The position numbers and the translations under genes are program-made. 15,539 nt of DNA, taken from positions 1 to 15,539 of the forward strand of contig JBKJUK010000364.1 of assembly GCA_046590705.1 (NCBI GenBank). The letters are read 5' to 3'. Under the pieces are notes generated by a model that ran no database searches, was not told the origin of the DNA, and worked only from the letters and a program-made list of their open reading frames with translations. Position 1 is the first letter of the stretch. Each line of letters opens with the position of its first letter. Source of the stretch: JBKJUK01 sp046590705. Lineage in GTDB: Bacteria > Acidobacteriota > Thermoanaerobaculia > Gp7-AA8. Positions 1 through 7,424 of the stretch are shown here, in pieces.

Positions 1-237
1 GCAGTGAAGCCCCGCCTTGGTCAGCCGTCGATACAGTTCGAACCCGCACGGGCCCGCCTCGTACACGATCCGAACCTCGCTGCCGAGCGCCTTCAGAAAG
101 GCGATCAGACGTCGATATCCGCCCGCGTCCGGAACCAATTCGAACTCTTTCGCAGGACGCTCGGCGTCGCTCACAAAGTGCGCGATTGTCCATTTATCTG
201 CGTGATCGTCGATGCCTATCCAGTGGATAATCTTCAT
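1..237 (-). CDS. IS110-family transposase (DEDD recombinase), N-terminal part, cut by window edge
   Basis: The first 79 codons of a DEDD/RuvC-like recombinase of the IS110 family, which moves its insertion sequence by RNA-guided recombination. The protein starts MKIIHWIGIDDHADKWTIAH, where the Asp in GIDDH is the expected first catalytic acidic residue. Further on, YEAGPCGFELYRRL carries the conserved Glu. The ATG at 237 is preceded by a perfect AAGGAGG at 246-252 with an 8-nt spacer, which fixes the start. The C-terminal Tnp20-like half with the catalytic Ser lies beyond position 1, so it cannot be said whether the gene is intact. Family assignment is firm; the subgroup (IS110 or IS1111) is not decidable here. 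Confidence 0.9.
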   Translation of the reverse strand, partial: MKIIHWIGIDDHADKWTIAHFVSDAERPAKEFELVPDAGGYRRLIAFLKALGSEVRIVYEAGPCGFELYRRLTKAGLHC

Positions 238-252
238 GACCCGTTCCTCCTT

Positions 253-400
253 GTATGTGGCTCTGTCCTATTTTCGCGGTGACAACCCACGAAAATGTAC
301 ATTGAGCGGGCGGGTCACTCCATCCTCTCTACCCTCGACGCGCGCCTCCGGCGCGTGAGGAGATCGCGATCGCTGCATGGTTAGCGTTCCCATTGCCTGG
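253..400 (-). ncRNA. Candidate IS110 bridge-RNA / left-end leader region
   Basis: In IS110-group elements the non-coding left end upstream of the recombinase gene encodes a structured bridge RNA that pairs with donor and target DNA. This stretch sits in that place and holds two clear hairpins. One pairs 270-276 with 290-296 (7 bp). The other pairs 341-346 with 350-355 (6 bp, 3-nt loop). The outer boundary of the insertion sequence is not visible, so the far end given is only approximate. If the element belongs to the IS1111 group, the RNA would instead lie downstream of the gene and this would be an ordinary leader. The hairpins are seen in the sequence; the role is inferred from family knowledge. 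Confidence 0.3.
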
Positions 401-460
401 TACTACAGCCACGCCCGCTGGCCTTTGGCGCGCAAGCTCCTGGAGAATCAGCAGGAATCG

Positions 461-503
461 ACAAATAAAAAAGAAGGCACGCCGTGAAGCGTGCCTTCTT
501 TTT
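461..503 (-). terminator. Strong rho-independent terminator of the desaturase gene
   Basis: A perfect 15-bp inverted repeat pairs 468-482 with 489-503 around a 6-nt loop. Read on the minus strand it is followed by a U-rich tail (complement of 461-470). It begins 15 nt past the desaturase stop codon, so it ends that transcript. The A/T-rich flanks are symmetrical, so it may also act on plus-strand transcripts. It separates the desaturase from the insertion-sequence end. Confidence 0.9.
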
Positions 504-517
504 ACGTAGCAGCGAAC

Positions 518-1582
518 TTACGCCGCAGCAGCGAGACGCAGCGCCAGTCGCTGTTCCTTGCGCGAGCGCCGAACCATCGCTTTCTTGAGCCGGCGCTTCG
601 GACCAGCCGAGGCGTGCGCCAGAAAGCGTTCGGCCCGGGCGAAATGACGCTCGATCTGGCTGATCAGTGGCGTTTCAGCACTTTGCGCAAGCTTGAGTGC
701 AGCGACTTCGCGGGATACGCGGAGTCGACGAGCTTCGATGGTAGCCGCGGGCGTTGTGTGCTTGACCTCTCCCATTTTCAGGAAGGCCAGCGTACCGATG
801 TACCACTTGGCGGGATCGAAGTGATACCAGCGGATGCCGTTGCGCCAGTCCAGCATGAAGGCGTGATGAAAATTGTGGAAACCTTCTCCCAGCGCTACAA
901 ATGCGACGAGTGGATTGTCACGCGCCGATTCCTTGAGCGAGAAGGGGCGATTGCCAATCATGTGCGCCAGCGAATTTACGCTGAATGTCGAATGGTGAAT
1001 GGCTGCGATCCGGCTGAAGCCGCCCCAGAAAAGGCCAGCCATGATGTCCCCGCAGAGCCAGCCGATCACGAGCGGAATTCCGAGACCGAAACCGAAGGCC
1101 AGCGGGAGATAGTATTTGCGCTGCCACACGACCAGCGGATTCTCTCGCAGATCCTTCGGCCAGGCCGAAACCGGAACGTCAGGATTCTTTCTGAGTATCC
1201 AGCCGATGTGAGCCCACCAGAATCCTTTACTGATGTCGTAAGGATCCTTGTCGCTATCGGTGAACCGGTGATGAATGCGGTGCGAGGTCGCCCACTGACC
1301 GACTTCACGCTGCAGCGCGCAGGCGCCCGAAATCAGATAGTTGACCTCAGCCGCCTTATTGCAGGTATGTGTGGGATGCGCGTAGTGACGGTGATAGCCG
1401 GCGCATACACCGAGTCCGACCCATGCATACATACCGGCGAAGAGTGCGGGCATCCACCATTCGAAACCGGCGTAGCGCGTGTAAAGAAAGGTTCCGACCG
1501 TCCCAAGCAGGAACGTCGAAGCCAGAAAGATGATGTTGGTCCAGTCCCTCGGGCGGGTGTCCACTACGGGTTCGCGCTTCAT
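518..1582 (-). CDS. Membrane fatty-acid desaturase (acyl-CoA/acyl-lipid delta-9 type)
   Basis: A 354-residue integral membrane di-iron desaturase that should introduce a cis double bond into saturated acyl chains, adjusting membrane fluidity. All three histidine boxes are present: H64RHYAH69, H101RIHH105 and H236NFHH240 within GEGFHNFHH. An NSLAH motif (N203, H207) is also present, which supplies metal ligands in stearoyl-CoA desaturases. Hydrophobic segments lie near residues 18-34, 44-62, 156-176 and 178-198. After about residue 285 comes a basic, helical tail rich in Arg/Lys that is not part of the catalytic core. AAGGAG at 1588-1593, 5 nt before the ATG, supports the start. The gene is monocistronic, with a strong terminator just downstream. 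The substrate form (CoA or lipid) and the exact regiochemistry cannot be read from sequence. Confidence 0.93.
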   Translation of the reverse strand: MKREPVVDTRPRDWTNIIFLASTFLLGTVGTFLYTRYAGFEWWMPALFAGMYAWVGLGVCAGYHRHYAHPTHTCNKAAEVNYLISGACALQREVGQWATSHRIHHRFTDSDKDPYDISKGFWWAHIGWILRKNPDVPVSAWPKDLRENPLVVWQRKYYLPLAFGFGLGIPLVIGWLCGDIMAGLFWGGFSRIAAIHHSTFSVNSLAHMIGNRPFSLKESARDNPLVAFVALGEGFHNFHHAFMLDWRNGIRWYHFDPAKWYIGTLAFLKMGEVKHTTPAATIEARRLRVSREVAALKLAQSAETPLISQIERHFARAERFLAHASAGPKRRLKKAMVRRSRKEQRLALRLAAAA

Positions 1583-1828
1583 GATGGCTCCTTCGAGAAA
1601 AGTGCGGCACTCGCTGCGGGCATACTGCCGGCAGCGGAAAGTTACATCAAACAGCCGGAATCTGGTTCAGGTCCGCTGTACAGATCTGAACATGGCCGAT
1701 CACCAGCCTATTCGATACGGGATAAAAAAGCTTTCTTTCCCGAGCGGACGGCCCCTCAGGGGAGAAAGCGAGGAGCAACTTTGAAGGAACGAGAGTTTCC
1801 ACATTGATGTACCGCGCCGGGGCGCGGT
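1583..1828. other. Gene-free leader region upstream of the desaturase
   Basis: I see no credible coding sequence here. It should contain the desaturase promoter on the minus strand, but I found no convincing -35/-10 pair. The one distinct structure is the terminator-like hairpin at 1724-1769, listed separately. The long open frame on the plus strand that extends from the desaturase into this region is an antisense shadow. Confidence 0.5.
1724..1769 (-). terminator. Terminator-like hairpin upstream of the desaturase (possible attenuator)
   Basis: On the minus strand, GCTTTCT (1769-1763) pairs with AGAAAGC (1736-1730). Three more G-C pairs can form next to it across a 2-nt bulge. The stem is followed at once by six U residues (complement of 1724-1729). 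It points toward the desaturase start about 140 nt further on, so it would stop minus-strand transcripts before that gene. It could be a leader attenuator, or simply a barrier ending read-through from the repeat region. No minus-strand gene upstream needs it. Confidence 0.4.
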
Positions 1829-2007
1829 TGTGGAGTACAGGCAATCCTGCCTGTGGCGCGACGCACTGACTTCGAAGGAAGATTTTTCGTTCCGCTGAAC
1901 CGAGAATGTTGCTCCCGTCATGACGTCTGGCGACAGGTGCGGAACGACGGGCAGTGGACCTCGAACTCACTTCTCCGCGCCACAGGCAGGATTGCCTTTG
2001 CTCCACA
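1829..2007. repeat. REP/MITE-like inverted-repeat element, copy 1
   Basis: A 179-bp element bounded by 32-bp inverted ends, 1829-1860 and 1976-2007, matching at 30 of 32 positions. Each end contains its own small hairpin built on AGGCA/TGCCT around a 4-nt loop, so the whole unit is a pair of REP-like hairpins facing each other. The sub-terminal segment (about 1861-1912) and the right sub-terminal segment (about 1961-1975) are nearly identical to the second copy at 7425-7597, while the middle is not. No open frame inside looks like a transposase, so any movement would need help in trans. It lies between divergent genes (desaturase and efflux operon). Confidence 0.85.
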
Positions 2008-2040
2008 GATCTTGGATATGAGTCTTTCTCTTACTTCGTC

Positions 2041-2072
2041 GTTCTGCGTTCTGCGTTCTGAGTTCTGCGTTC
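2041..2072. repeat. Heptanucleotide tandem repeat (GTTCTGC unit)
   Basis: Four adjacent 7-bp units, three GTTCTGC and one GTTCTGA, plus a partial fifth. The array sits about 35 bp outside the right end of the inverted-repeat element. The second copy of the element has a matching but shorter tail (about 7628-7646), so the array appears to belong to a longer repeated block and varies in copy number. Confidence 0.7.
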
Positions 2073-2467
2073 GTCAGAAACCGGCTCAGAAAAAGCTTCT
2101 CCCGGGCCTGACCCCGTGGAAAGAGGAGGAAGTCGGTGCTGCTCTTCCCGCTGAAAGATACATACCGCCTTCTGGCTCCCCTGCCGGGCGCACCGGTTTG
2201 CGCGGGTCGGATCCCTCTGGCTGCAAGCTTCCGCTATCGGCGCGAAGGGAGATCGACCGTAACATGATGCTCGGTCCCGGATAGAGCGCAGGGAAGCCGG
2301 TTTGCTCGTAGGGTCGGACTGCGTCCGCTGGCTCCCTCGGCTTCTCGAATGCACCGGAGAGCGGGCGAGCAACCCGCCCCCTATTCGTTCGTGCAGCCGT
2401 TGCGAGGGATGCTCGCACGTTTACAGAAACCAAATGGCAGTTCTGCGGTCTAAGATTGCAGACCAAC
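2073..2467. other. Non-coding region upstream of the efflux operon
   Basis: About 400 bp with no convincing gene: open frames on both strands are short, overlapping and lack ribosome-binding sites. The operon promoter should be here, but no good -35/-10 pair stands out. A small hairpin pairs 2447-2451 with 2460-2464, ending 3 nt before the operon's first ATG. No Shine-Dalgarno sequence is visible at that start. Confidence 0.4.
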
Positions 2468-3694
2468 ATGAGATCCGTTGCGTTGCAGAAAGCAGTCCTT
2501 CGCGCATGCCTGTCAGTATGCGGACTCATTCTGGCGAGTTGTCAGTCGGATCGTCGGTCGTCCTCGCCGTCCGAAGGCCACGTGGTAACCCGTGGCGCGC
2601 TCATCCAGAAAATCGTTCTCACTGGCGAAATCGCAGCGACGCGTGGCGAGATGATTACAGTTCCAAAGCTGGAGAACTGGCAGACCAACATCCGCTGGCT
2701 CATCGAAGACGGTACGACGGTGAAGCAGGGAGATCGCATCGCAGATCTCGACACAACCAGTGTGACCTCCACCATTTCCAATCGCGAGACCGCCTTACGA
2801 CAATCCCGATCGCAGCTCGCCGAGACGCAGGCCCGGCTTCGTGCGGAGATCGAGGAGAAAGCCTTCGAGGTGAAGCGGCGTGCGAACGAGTTGCAGAAAG
2901 CGAAGATCGCGGTTGCCGTTCCGAAAGAACTGTTGTCGAGTAAAGAGATCAAGGATCGTCAGGTCGCTTTCGAGCGCGCCCGTAACGCCTTCGAGAAAGC
3001 GTCGACCACTCTCGCCTCGGCACAGCGCGGAGCCGCTGCGGATCTGGCCAACATTCACCTCGGTGTCGAGAGCGCGTCGAGAGACGTCGCCTTCGCCCAG
3101 GCCTCAGTCGAGCTACTCACTCTTCGCGCTCCCAGTAGCGGCGTCGTGATTACCGGTGAGATACCGTGGGAGTCGAGAAAGCTGCAAGTGGGTGATCGGG
3201 TCTGGGTTGGATTCCCCCTGGCCCGAGTTCCCGATCTCAGCAGTCTTCAGATCACCGCGCTTCTATGGGATGTTGATGACGGCTCGGTCCGCGTCGGCGA
3301 TCGCGCCAGTATCACCCTCGACGCCTTCCCCGAGCGGACGTTCAACGCAGAAGTTTCGTCGATCGCCGCGGTGGCGCAGGAACTGGCAAGGCAGTCGCGC
3401 CGCCGGGCCTTCAAACTGACGTTGAGGCTCCTTGAACTCGATCGCGCAGTTATGCGTCCGGGCTATTCGGTGAGAATCGTCATCAACCGGGTCGGTGGTG
3501 ACGCGCGATCCCTGCTAATTCCTCGTACCTCGCTCGACTTCTCGGCGTCGAGGCCACGGGTGGTGCTCAGTGATCGATCTCTTCGAGAGGTTCAACTTGG
3601 TCTCTGTAATGGGACGCACTGCATTGCATTGTCAGGGATCGCTGAGGGTGACCGGCTCGGTTCGAGCGAGGATCTGCAGGGGAGCCGAGGATGA
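2468..3694 (+). CDS. Lipoprotein periplasmic adaptor of an ABC/RND-type exporter (HlyD/MacA-like), first of three
   Basis: A 408-residue membrane-fusion (periplasmic adaptor) protein. Such proteins bridge an inner-membrane transporter and an outer-membrane channel. The N-terminus is a lipoprotein signal with lipobox L22-A-S-C25, so it should be acylated on Cys25. Then come the first half of a lipoyl/barrel-sandwich domain (about 40-98), a charged alpha-helical hairpin (about 100-210), the second lipoyl half (about 215-250, with APSSGVV) and beta-barrel and membrane-proximal domains. I chose the ATG at 2468; an in-frame TTG at 2456 would add four residues, and neither has a clear ribosome-binding site. 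The stop overlaps the next start by 4 nt (ATGA). The substrate is unknown. Confidence 0.88.
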   Translation: MRSVALQKAVLRACLSVCGLILASCQSDRRSSSPSEGHVVTRGALIQKIVLTGEIAATRGEMITVPKLENWQTNIRWLIEDGTTVKQGDRIADLDTTSVTSTISNRETALRQSRSQLAETQARLRAEIEEKAFEVKRRANELQKAKIAVAVPKELLSSKEIKDRQVAFERARNAFEKASTTLASAQRGAAADLANIHLGVESASRDVAFAQASVELLTLRAPSSGVVITGEIPWESRKLQVGDRVWVGFPLARVPDLSSLQITALLWDVDDGSVRVGDRASITLDAFPERTFNAEVSSIAAVAQELARQSRRRAFKLTLRLLELDRAVMRPGYSVRIVINRVGGDARSLLIPRTSLDFSASRPRVVLSDRSLREVQLGLCNGTHCIALSGIAEGDRLGSSEDLQGSRG

Positions 3695-4917
3695 GAACTC
3701 GTCTGCTGGTGATCGCGGCTGGTCTGGTTCTGGCCATTGCAGCCGCTGCGGGCGCCAGGTCGGAGATCGCTGCGCGGAAAGCCGGTCGTTGGATCGAAGT
3801 CAGGAAAGAGTCGCTGATCATCGGCGTCCCGGTGTCTGGCGAGCTCGAGTCCATCGAATCGAGCTCCCTCGGCCCGCCGCAGGTTCCTGACAAGTGGGAC
3901 TTCAAGATTGCGATGCTGGCTCCTGAGGGAAGCGAGGTGAAGGAAGGCCAGCCCGTGCTCGCTTTCGACACCTCGGACCTGGATCGGGAAAGACTCGAGA
4001 AACTCGCTGAGCGCGACTCAGCGCAGAAAGAAATCGAGCGCGCGACGGCCGACCTGGCGCTTAAGCGCCGCGATGAATCGATGCTGCTCGCGGAAGCGGA
4101 AGCAGGTCTCCGGCGCGCAGATCTGAAACTGGATGTGAAGCAGGAATTGATGGTACGCAACGAGCGGCGGAACATCGAGATCGATCGCGACACCCTGCGG
4201 AAAGAGGTTGCGTTTCGTCGAGGCCGGCTACAGAACGCGGGCAAGTCCGCTTCCGAGACGCTGGCTCTCAGCAGGGCCACGCTGGAAACTGCGCAGCGGA
4301 GGCTCGGCATCATCGATCAAAGCATTCGCAAAATGCGACTGACGGCTCCTCGCAGTGGAACGATCGTTTACGTCACGAACTGGCGGAGCGAAAAGAAAAA
4401 AGTCGGTGACTCTGCCTGGATGGGAGAGCGCATCATCGAGATTCCCGACCTGGGAAAGCTAAGGGCGAAGGGCGAGGTCGACGAGTCGGATGCCGGCCGG
4501 GTGCTATCAGGTCAACTGGTGACTCTGCGTCTCGATGCCAATCCTGAAACGGAGTTTAAAGGAAGGATCCTCTCTGTGGGACAGGGAGTGCAGAAGCAGA
4601 AAGTTCCTGGAAGTCCTCTGAAAGTTCTCTCGGTGAAGATCGCTCTCGATCGCGTCGACGGTGAAGTGATGCGGCCCGGGATGCACTTTCAGGGCACGGT
4701 GGAGACCAGTCGTCTCGCGGAGGGCGTGGTCATCCCCGCGCGCACACTGCTTTCCTCCAGTCAGGGGCTGGCGGTTATGAAGAGGAACCTCATGGGAATG
4801 AAGCTCGTGCAGGTGAAACTGGGCCGAAAGAACGAAGAGATGGCGCAGGTGCTGAGCGGACTGACGGCAGGCGATCGCATCCTGGAGCCGAAGGCCGAAG
4901 TCGAGAACGAACCATGA
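3691..4917 (+). CDS. Membrane-anchored periplasmic adaptor (HlyD/MacA-like), second of three
   Basis: A 408-residue adaptor of the same superfamily as its upstream neighbour but clearly divergent. Residues 4-22 form a single N-terminal membrane anchor or uncleaved signal, with no lipobox. A lipoyl-like half lies at about 40-95. A long, highly charged helical hairpin follows (about 96-215, rich in Glu/Arg/Lys). The second lipoyl half is at about 216-253, with the TAPRSGTIV motif, and a beta-barrel and membrane-proximal part run to the end. It starts with ATG inside the previous stop (ATGA) and its own stop overlaps the third adaptor the same way, so translation is probably coupled. It is expected to pack with the other adaptors around the permease; the stoichiometry is unknown. 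Confidence 0.9.
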   Translation: MRTRLLVIAAGLVLAIAAAAGARSEIAARKAGRWIEVRKESLIIGVPVSGELESIESSSLGPPQVPDKWDFKIAMLAPEGSEVKEGQPVLAFDTSDLDRERLEKLAERDSAQKEIERATADLALKRRDESMLLAEAEAGLRRADLKLDVKQELMVRNERRNIEIDRDTLRKEVAFRRGRLQNAGKSASETLALSRATLETAQRRLGIIDQSIRKMRLTAPRSGTIVYVTNWRSEKKKVGDSAWMGERIIEIPDLGKLRAKGEVDESDAGRVLSGQLVTLRLDANPETEFKGRILSVGQGVQKQKVPGSPLKVLSVKIALDRVDGEVMRPGMHFQGTVETSRLAEGVVIPARTLLSSSQGLAVMKRNLMGMKLVQVKLGRKNEEMAQVLSGLTAGDRILEPKAEVENEP

Positions 4918-6158
4918 GCCGACGCTGGATTCTGATTCTCACAATCTCCATAATTCTTGTTGCGGCAGCGCTCACGGCGATTCTCGCTTCCGGTGATGAA
5001 GACAAGATCGCGACGCTCAAAGTCGAGCGAGCGACAGTTAGCCGGCGTATCACGGCCGAAGGAACGCTGGAAGCGACCAAGGCCACGCCGCTGAACGCTC
5101 CCGTAGATGCGCAGGGCGCGATGAAAATCGGCTGGATTGCCGACGACCAGCTGCGCGTGAAGGCGGGGGATGCGGTCGTCCGCTTCGATCCGACAGACTT
5201 CGAGAACGATCGGAGACTTGGTTCGGTCGAGCAGCAGAAGACCGTCAATCGGTCGATGAAGAGTGTGGCTGATCGCAGTGCCAATGCCTCGAACCTAGGA
5301 CGCGATGCATCACAGGCCGAAATGGAGTTGAGGATGGCCCAGGCATTCGCTTTTGATGATCCGGACATCTACTCGCGCTATCAGAGAGTGGAATCGGAGA
5401 TCGACACCACTCTCGCTTCGAGTAAGAAAGATCACGCCAGAAGTGTGCGCTCCATCCGGGACAGCCTGGCCATGACGGACGGTGCGATGATTGCGATCGA
5501 CAGACGTAAAGCGGATCTGAAAGTACAGCAGGCCGACAAAGCCCTGAATGCACTCACGGTGGTCGCGCCGCACGATGGAATTGTCGTACTGAAACGAGAC
5601 TGGCGCGGCGAACTTCCGCTGGTTGGCGCGACGGTCTGGAGCGGAACACCACTGGCCGAGATTCCCGAACTCGACGTGATGAAGGCAGAAGTGTTCGTGC
5701 TGGAAGCGGATGCGGGAGGCGTGAGGGAAGGGCAGGTCGCGAAGATCACGCTCGAGTCGCTGCCCGGGCGGACCTTCCCTGCGAAAGTCGCGCGCATCGA
5801 TAAGGTCGCGAAACCGCGCTTTCGCGGCGTACCGGTTCAGTATTTCGGTGTAACGCTCGAATTCGTCAGGACGCCGCCGGAACTTCGAAAACCGGGCGCC
5901 AGGATCAGTGCTGCGATCGAACTCGCAGCCGAAAAGAACGCCATCTTCATTCCGCGTCAGGCGGTATTCGAGGTGAAAGGAAAACGCTCCGTCTATAAAC
6001 GTGTGGGCGAGAAGTTCGTAGCCACACCGATCGAGCTTGGTACATCCTCCGCGGGACGTGTCGTGGTCACGAAAGGTCTCAATCCGGGCGACGAGATTGC
6101 GCTGCGCAATCCGGAATCGAACGACGCTGCAGAAGCTGGTGAGGCGAATTCACCGTGA
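4914..6158 (+). CDS. Membrane-anchored periplasmic adaptor (HlyD/MacA-like), third of three
   Basis: A 414-residue adaptor. An N-terminal anchor spans about residues 5-25. The first lipoyl half is at about 38-95. The helical region (about 96-212) contains a less heptad-like stretch around residues 143-165 (FAFDDPDIYSRYQ). The second lipoyl half, with VVAPHDGIVV, is at 216-225 and after, followed by a beta-barrel domain. The C-terminal domain includes FIPRQAVFE (345-353) and GLNPGDEI (388-395), typical of RND/MacA-type adaptors. ATG overlaps the preceding stop by 4 nt, and its TGA overlaps the GTG of the permease gene. Being next to the permease, it is the best candidate for direct contact with it, but that is inference. 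Confidence 0.9.
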   Translation: MSRRWILILTISIILVAAALTAILASGDEDKIATLKVERATVSRRITAEGTLEATKATPLNAPVDAQGAMKIGWIADDQLRVKAGDAVVRFDPTDFENDRRLGSVEQQKTVNRSMKSVADRSANASNLGRDASQAEMELRMAQAFAFDDPDIYSRYQRVESEIDTTLASSKKDHARSVRSIRDSLAMTDGAMIAIDRRKADLKVQQADKALNALTVVAPHDGIVVLKRDWRGELPLVGATVWSGTPLAEIPELDVMKAEVFVLEADAGGVREGQVAKITLESLPGRTFPAKVARIDKVAKPRFRGVPVQYFGVTLEFVRTPPELRKPGARISAAIELAAEKNAIFIPRQAVFEVKGKRSVYKRVGEKFVATPIELGTSSAGRVVVTKGLNPGDEIALRNPESNDAAEAGEANSP

Positions 6159-7393
6159 ACTTCCGCGATGCCATCGAAGGTGCCATTACCAATCTCGGGC
6201 GCCACAAGCTGCGCACGGCTCTGACCATGCTGGGAATGATTTTCGGTGTAGGCGCAGTCATCGCCATGCTGGCCATCGGAGGCGGAGCGGAGAAGAGTGC
6301 ACTCGAGGCCATCGACCGCCTCGGCGTACGCAACATCATCATCCGCGGAGCGAAGATCAAAACCGACGAACTGGCGGAACTTCGTAAGAAATCACTGGGC
6401 GTCTCGTTGCGCGACGCTGAGGCCATCAAAGAGTCTATTCCAGGAGTGGAGGCGGTCCTGCCGCGACTCGAAGTAAAGACGTTCAAGGCCATGTCCAGCG
6501 AAGGGAAGTCGAAGTCGAAACTCTTCGGGGTCTCGTGGCGAATGCCGTTCATCAGCAGGCTCGAATTCGTGGAAGGGCGATTCTTTCAACGCGACGAAGA
6601 GGAGCGCCATGCCCAGGTTTGCGTTCTTGGCGAAGCCGCTCGACGCGATCTTTTCGGCTTCGGCGAAGCTCTCGGCAAGTTCGTGAAAGTGAATGACGTC
6701 TGGCTGGAAGTGGTCGGGGTCATGGCTTCTCCCGCGGCACGCGGAGGGGCCATGGTCGCGAGTGTGCCGACCGCCTCCACAACGCATCAGATCCTCGTAC
6801 CGTTCACCACGGCGGCGCGCAAGTTCGAGCGCGACCCTCTCGAGTCTCCACTCGACGAACTCACCATCCAGTTGAAAGAGAATGTGTCCTCCATCGACGC
6901 TGCGGGGATGGTCAGGCCTCTTCTGGACAGGCTGCATGGCGGGGCCGATGACTACGAGATCGTCGTACCGGAGGAGTTGCTCGACCAGAGTCAGAAAACG
7001 CAGAGGATCTTCAACATCGTGATGGGTTCGATCGCAGGGATTTCTCTACTTGTCGGCGGTATCGGGATCATGAATATCATGCTGGCCTCCGTGCTCGAGC
7101 GAACCCGCGAGATCGGCGTGCGTCGCGCAGTCGGGGCTCGTCCGGCAGACATTCGTACGCAGTTCATGATCGAGGCTTTCGCCATCAGCATTCTTGGCGG
7201 AAGCGCCGGGATTCTGATCGGCTTTGTTCTGGCCCAGTTCGTCGCGGCCTTCGCGGGATGGCCCACGGTGGTGAGTGTCTGGTCGATCGTACTTTCTACC
7301 GGTGTTTCTATGGCCGTGGGCTGGGGAGCCGGGATCTATCCCGCTACCCGTGCCGCCTCGCTCAACCCGATCGAGGCGTTGCGCTACGAGTAG
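6155..7393 (+). CDS. MacB/FtsX-type ABC transporter permease without ATPase domain
   Basis: A 412-residue permease with the MacB fold: transmembrane helix 1 at about 21-43, a large periplasmic domain (about 45-283, MacB_PCD type), then three helices at about 286-311, 337-362 and 374-396. Diagnostic motifs are ERTREIGVRRAVGAR (315-329) and the C-terminal YPATRAASLNPIEALRYE. Canonical MacB has an N-terminal ATPase fused to this fold. Here there is none, so a separate LolD-like ATPase is required, and none is in the operon. The start is GTG, overlapping the previous stop (GTGA). It likely uses mechanotransmission to drive export of a periplasmic or membrane-embedded substrate through the adaptors. 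It is the last gene of the operon; REP-like hairpins follow 32 nt downstream. Confidence 0.92.
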   Translation: MNFRDAIEGAITNLGRHKLRTALTMLGMIFGVGAVIAMLAIGGGAEKSALEAIDRLGVRNIIIRGAKIKTDELAELRKKSLGVSLRDAEAIKESIPGVEAVLPRLEVKTFKAMSSEGKSKSKLFGVSWRMPFISRLEFVEGRFFQRDEEERHAQVCVLGEAARRDLFGFGEALGKFVKVNDVWLEVVGVMASPAARGGAMVASVPTASTTHQILVPFTTAARKFERDPLESPLDELTIQLKENVSSIDAAGMVRPLLDRLHGGADDYEIVVPEELLDQSQKTQRIFNIVMGSIAGISLLVGGIGIMNIMLASVLERTREIGVRRAVGARPADIRTQFMIEAFAISILGGSAGILIGFVLAQFVAAFAGWPTVVSVWSIVLSTGVSMAVGWGAGIYPATRAASLNPIEALRYE

Positions 7394-7424
7394 GGCGAAG
7401 CTCGTTACAGCGACGGGACGCGGC

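Noticed and set aside
491..1807. Open frame of 438 codons on the plus strand opposite the desaturase
   Set aside because: It is antisense to a gene with complete catalytic motifs, starts inside the desaturase terminator hairpin, has no ribosome-binding site and its translation resembles no family.
2041..2072. Short tandem repeats considered as a CRISPR array
   Set aside because: The units are only 7 bp with no spacers, and no cas genes are present in the window.
1853..2529. Overlapping open frames on both strands (143, 113 and 147 codons) in the region before the efflux operon
   Set aside because: They run through the inverted-repeat element and the heptamer array, lack ribosome-binding sites and have low-complexity, Arg/Ser-rich translations typical of GC-rich non-coding DNA.
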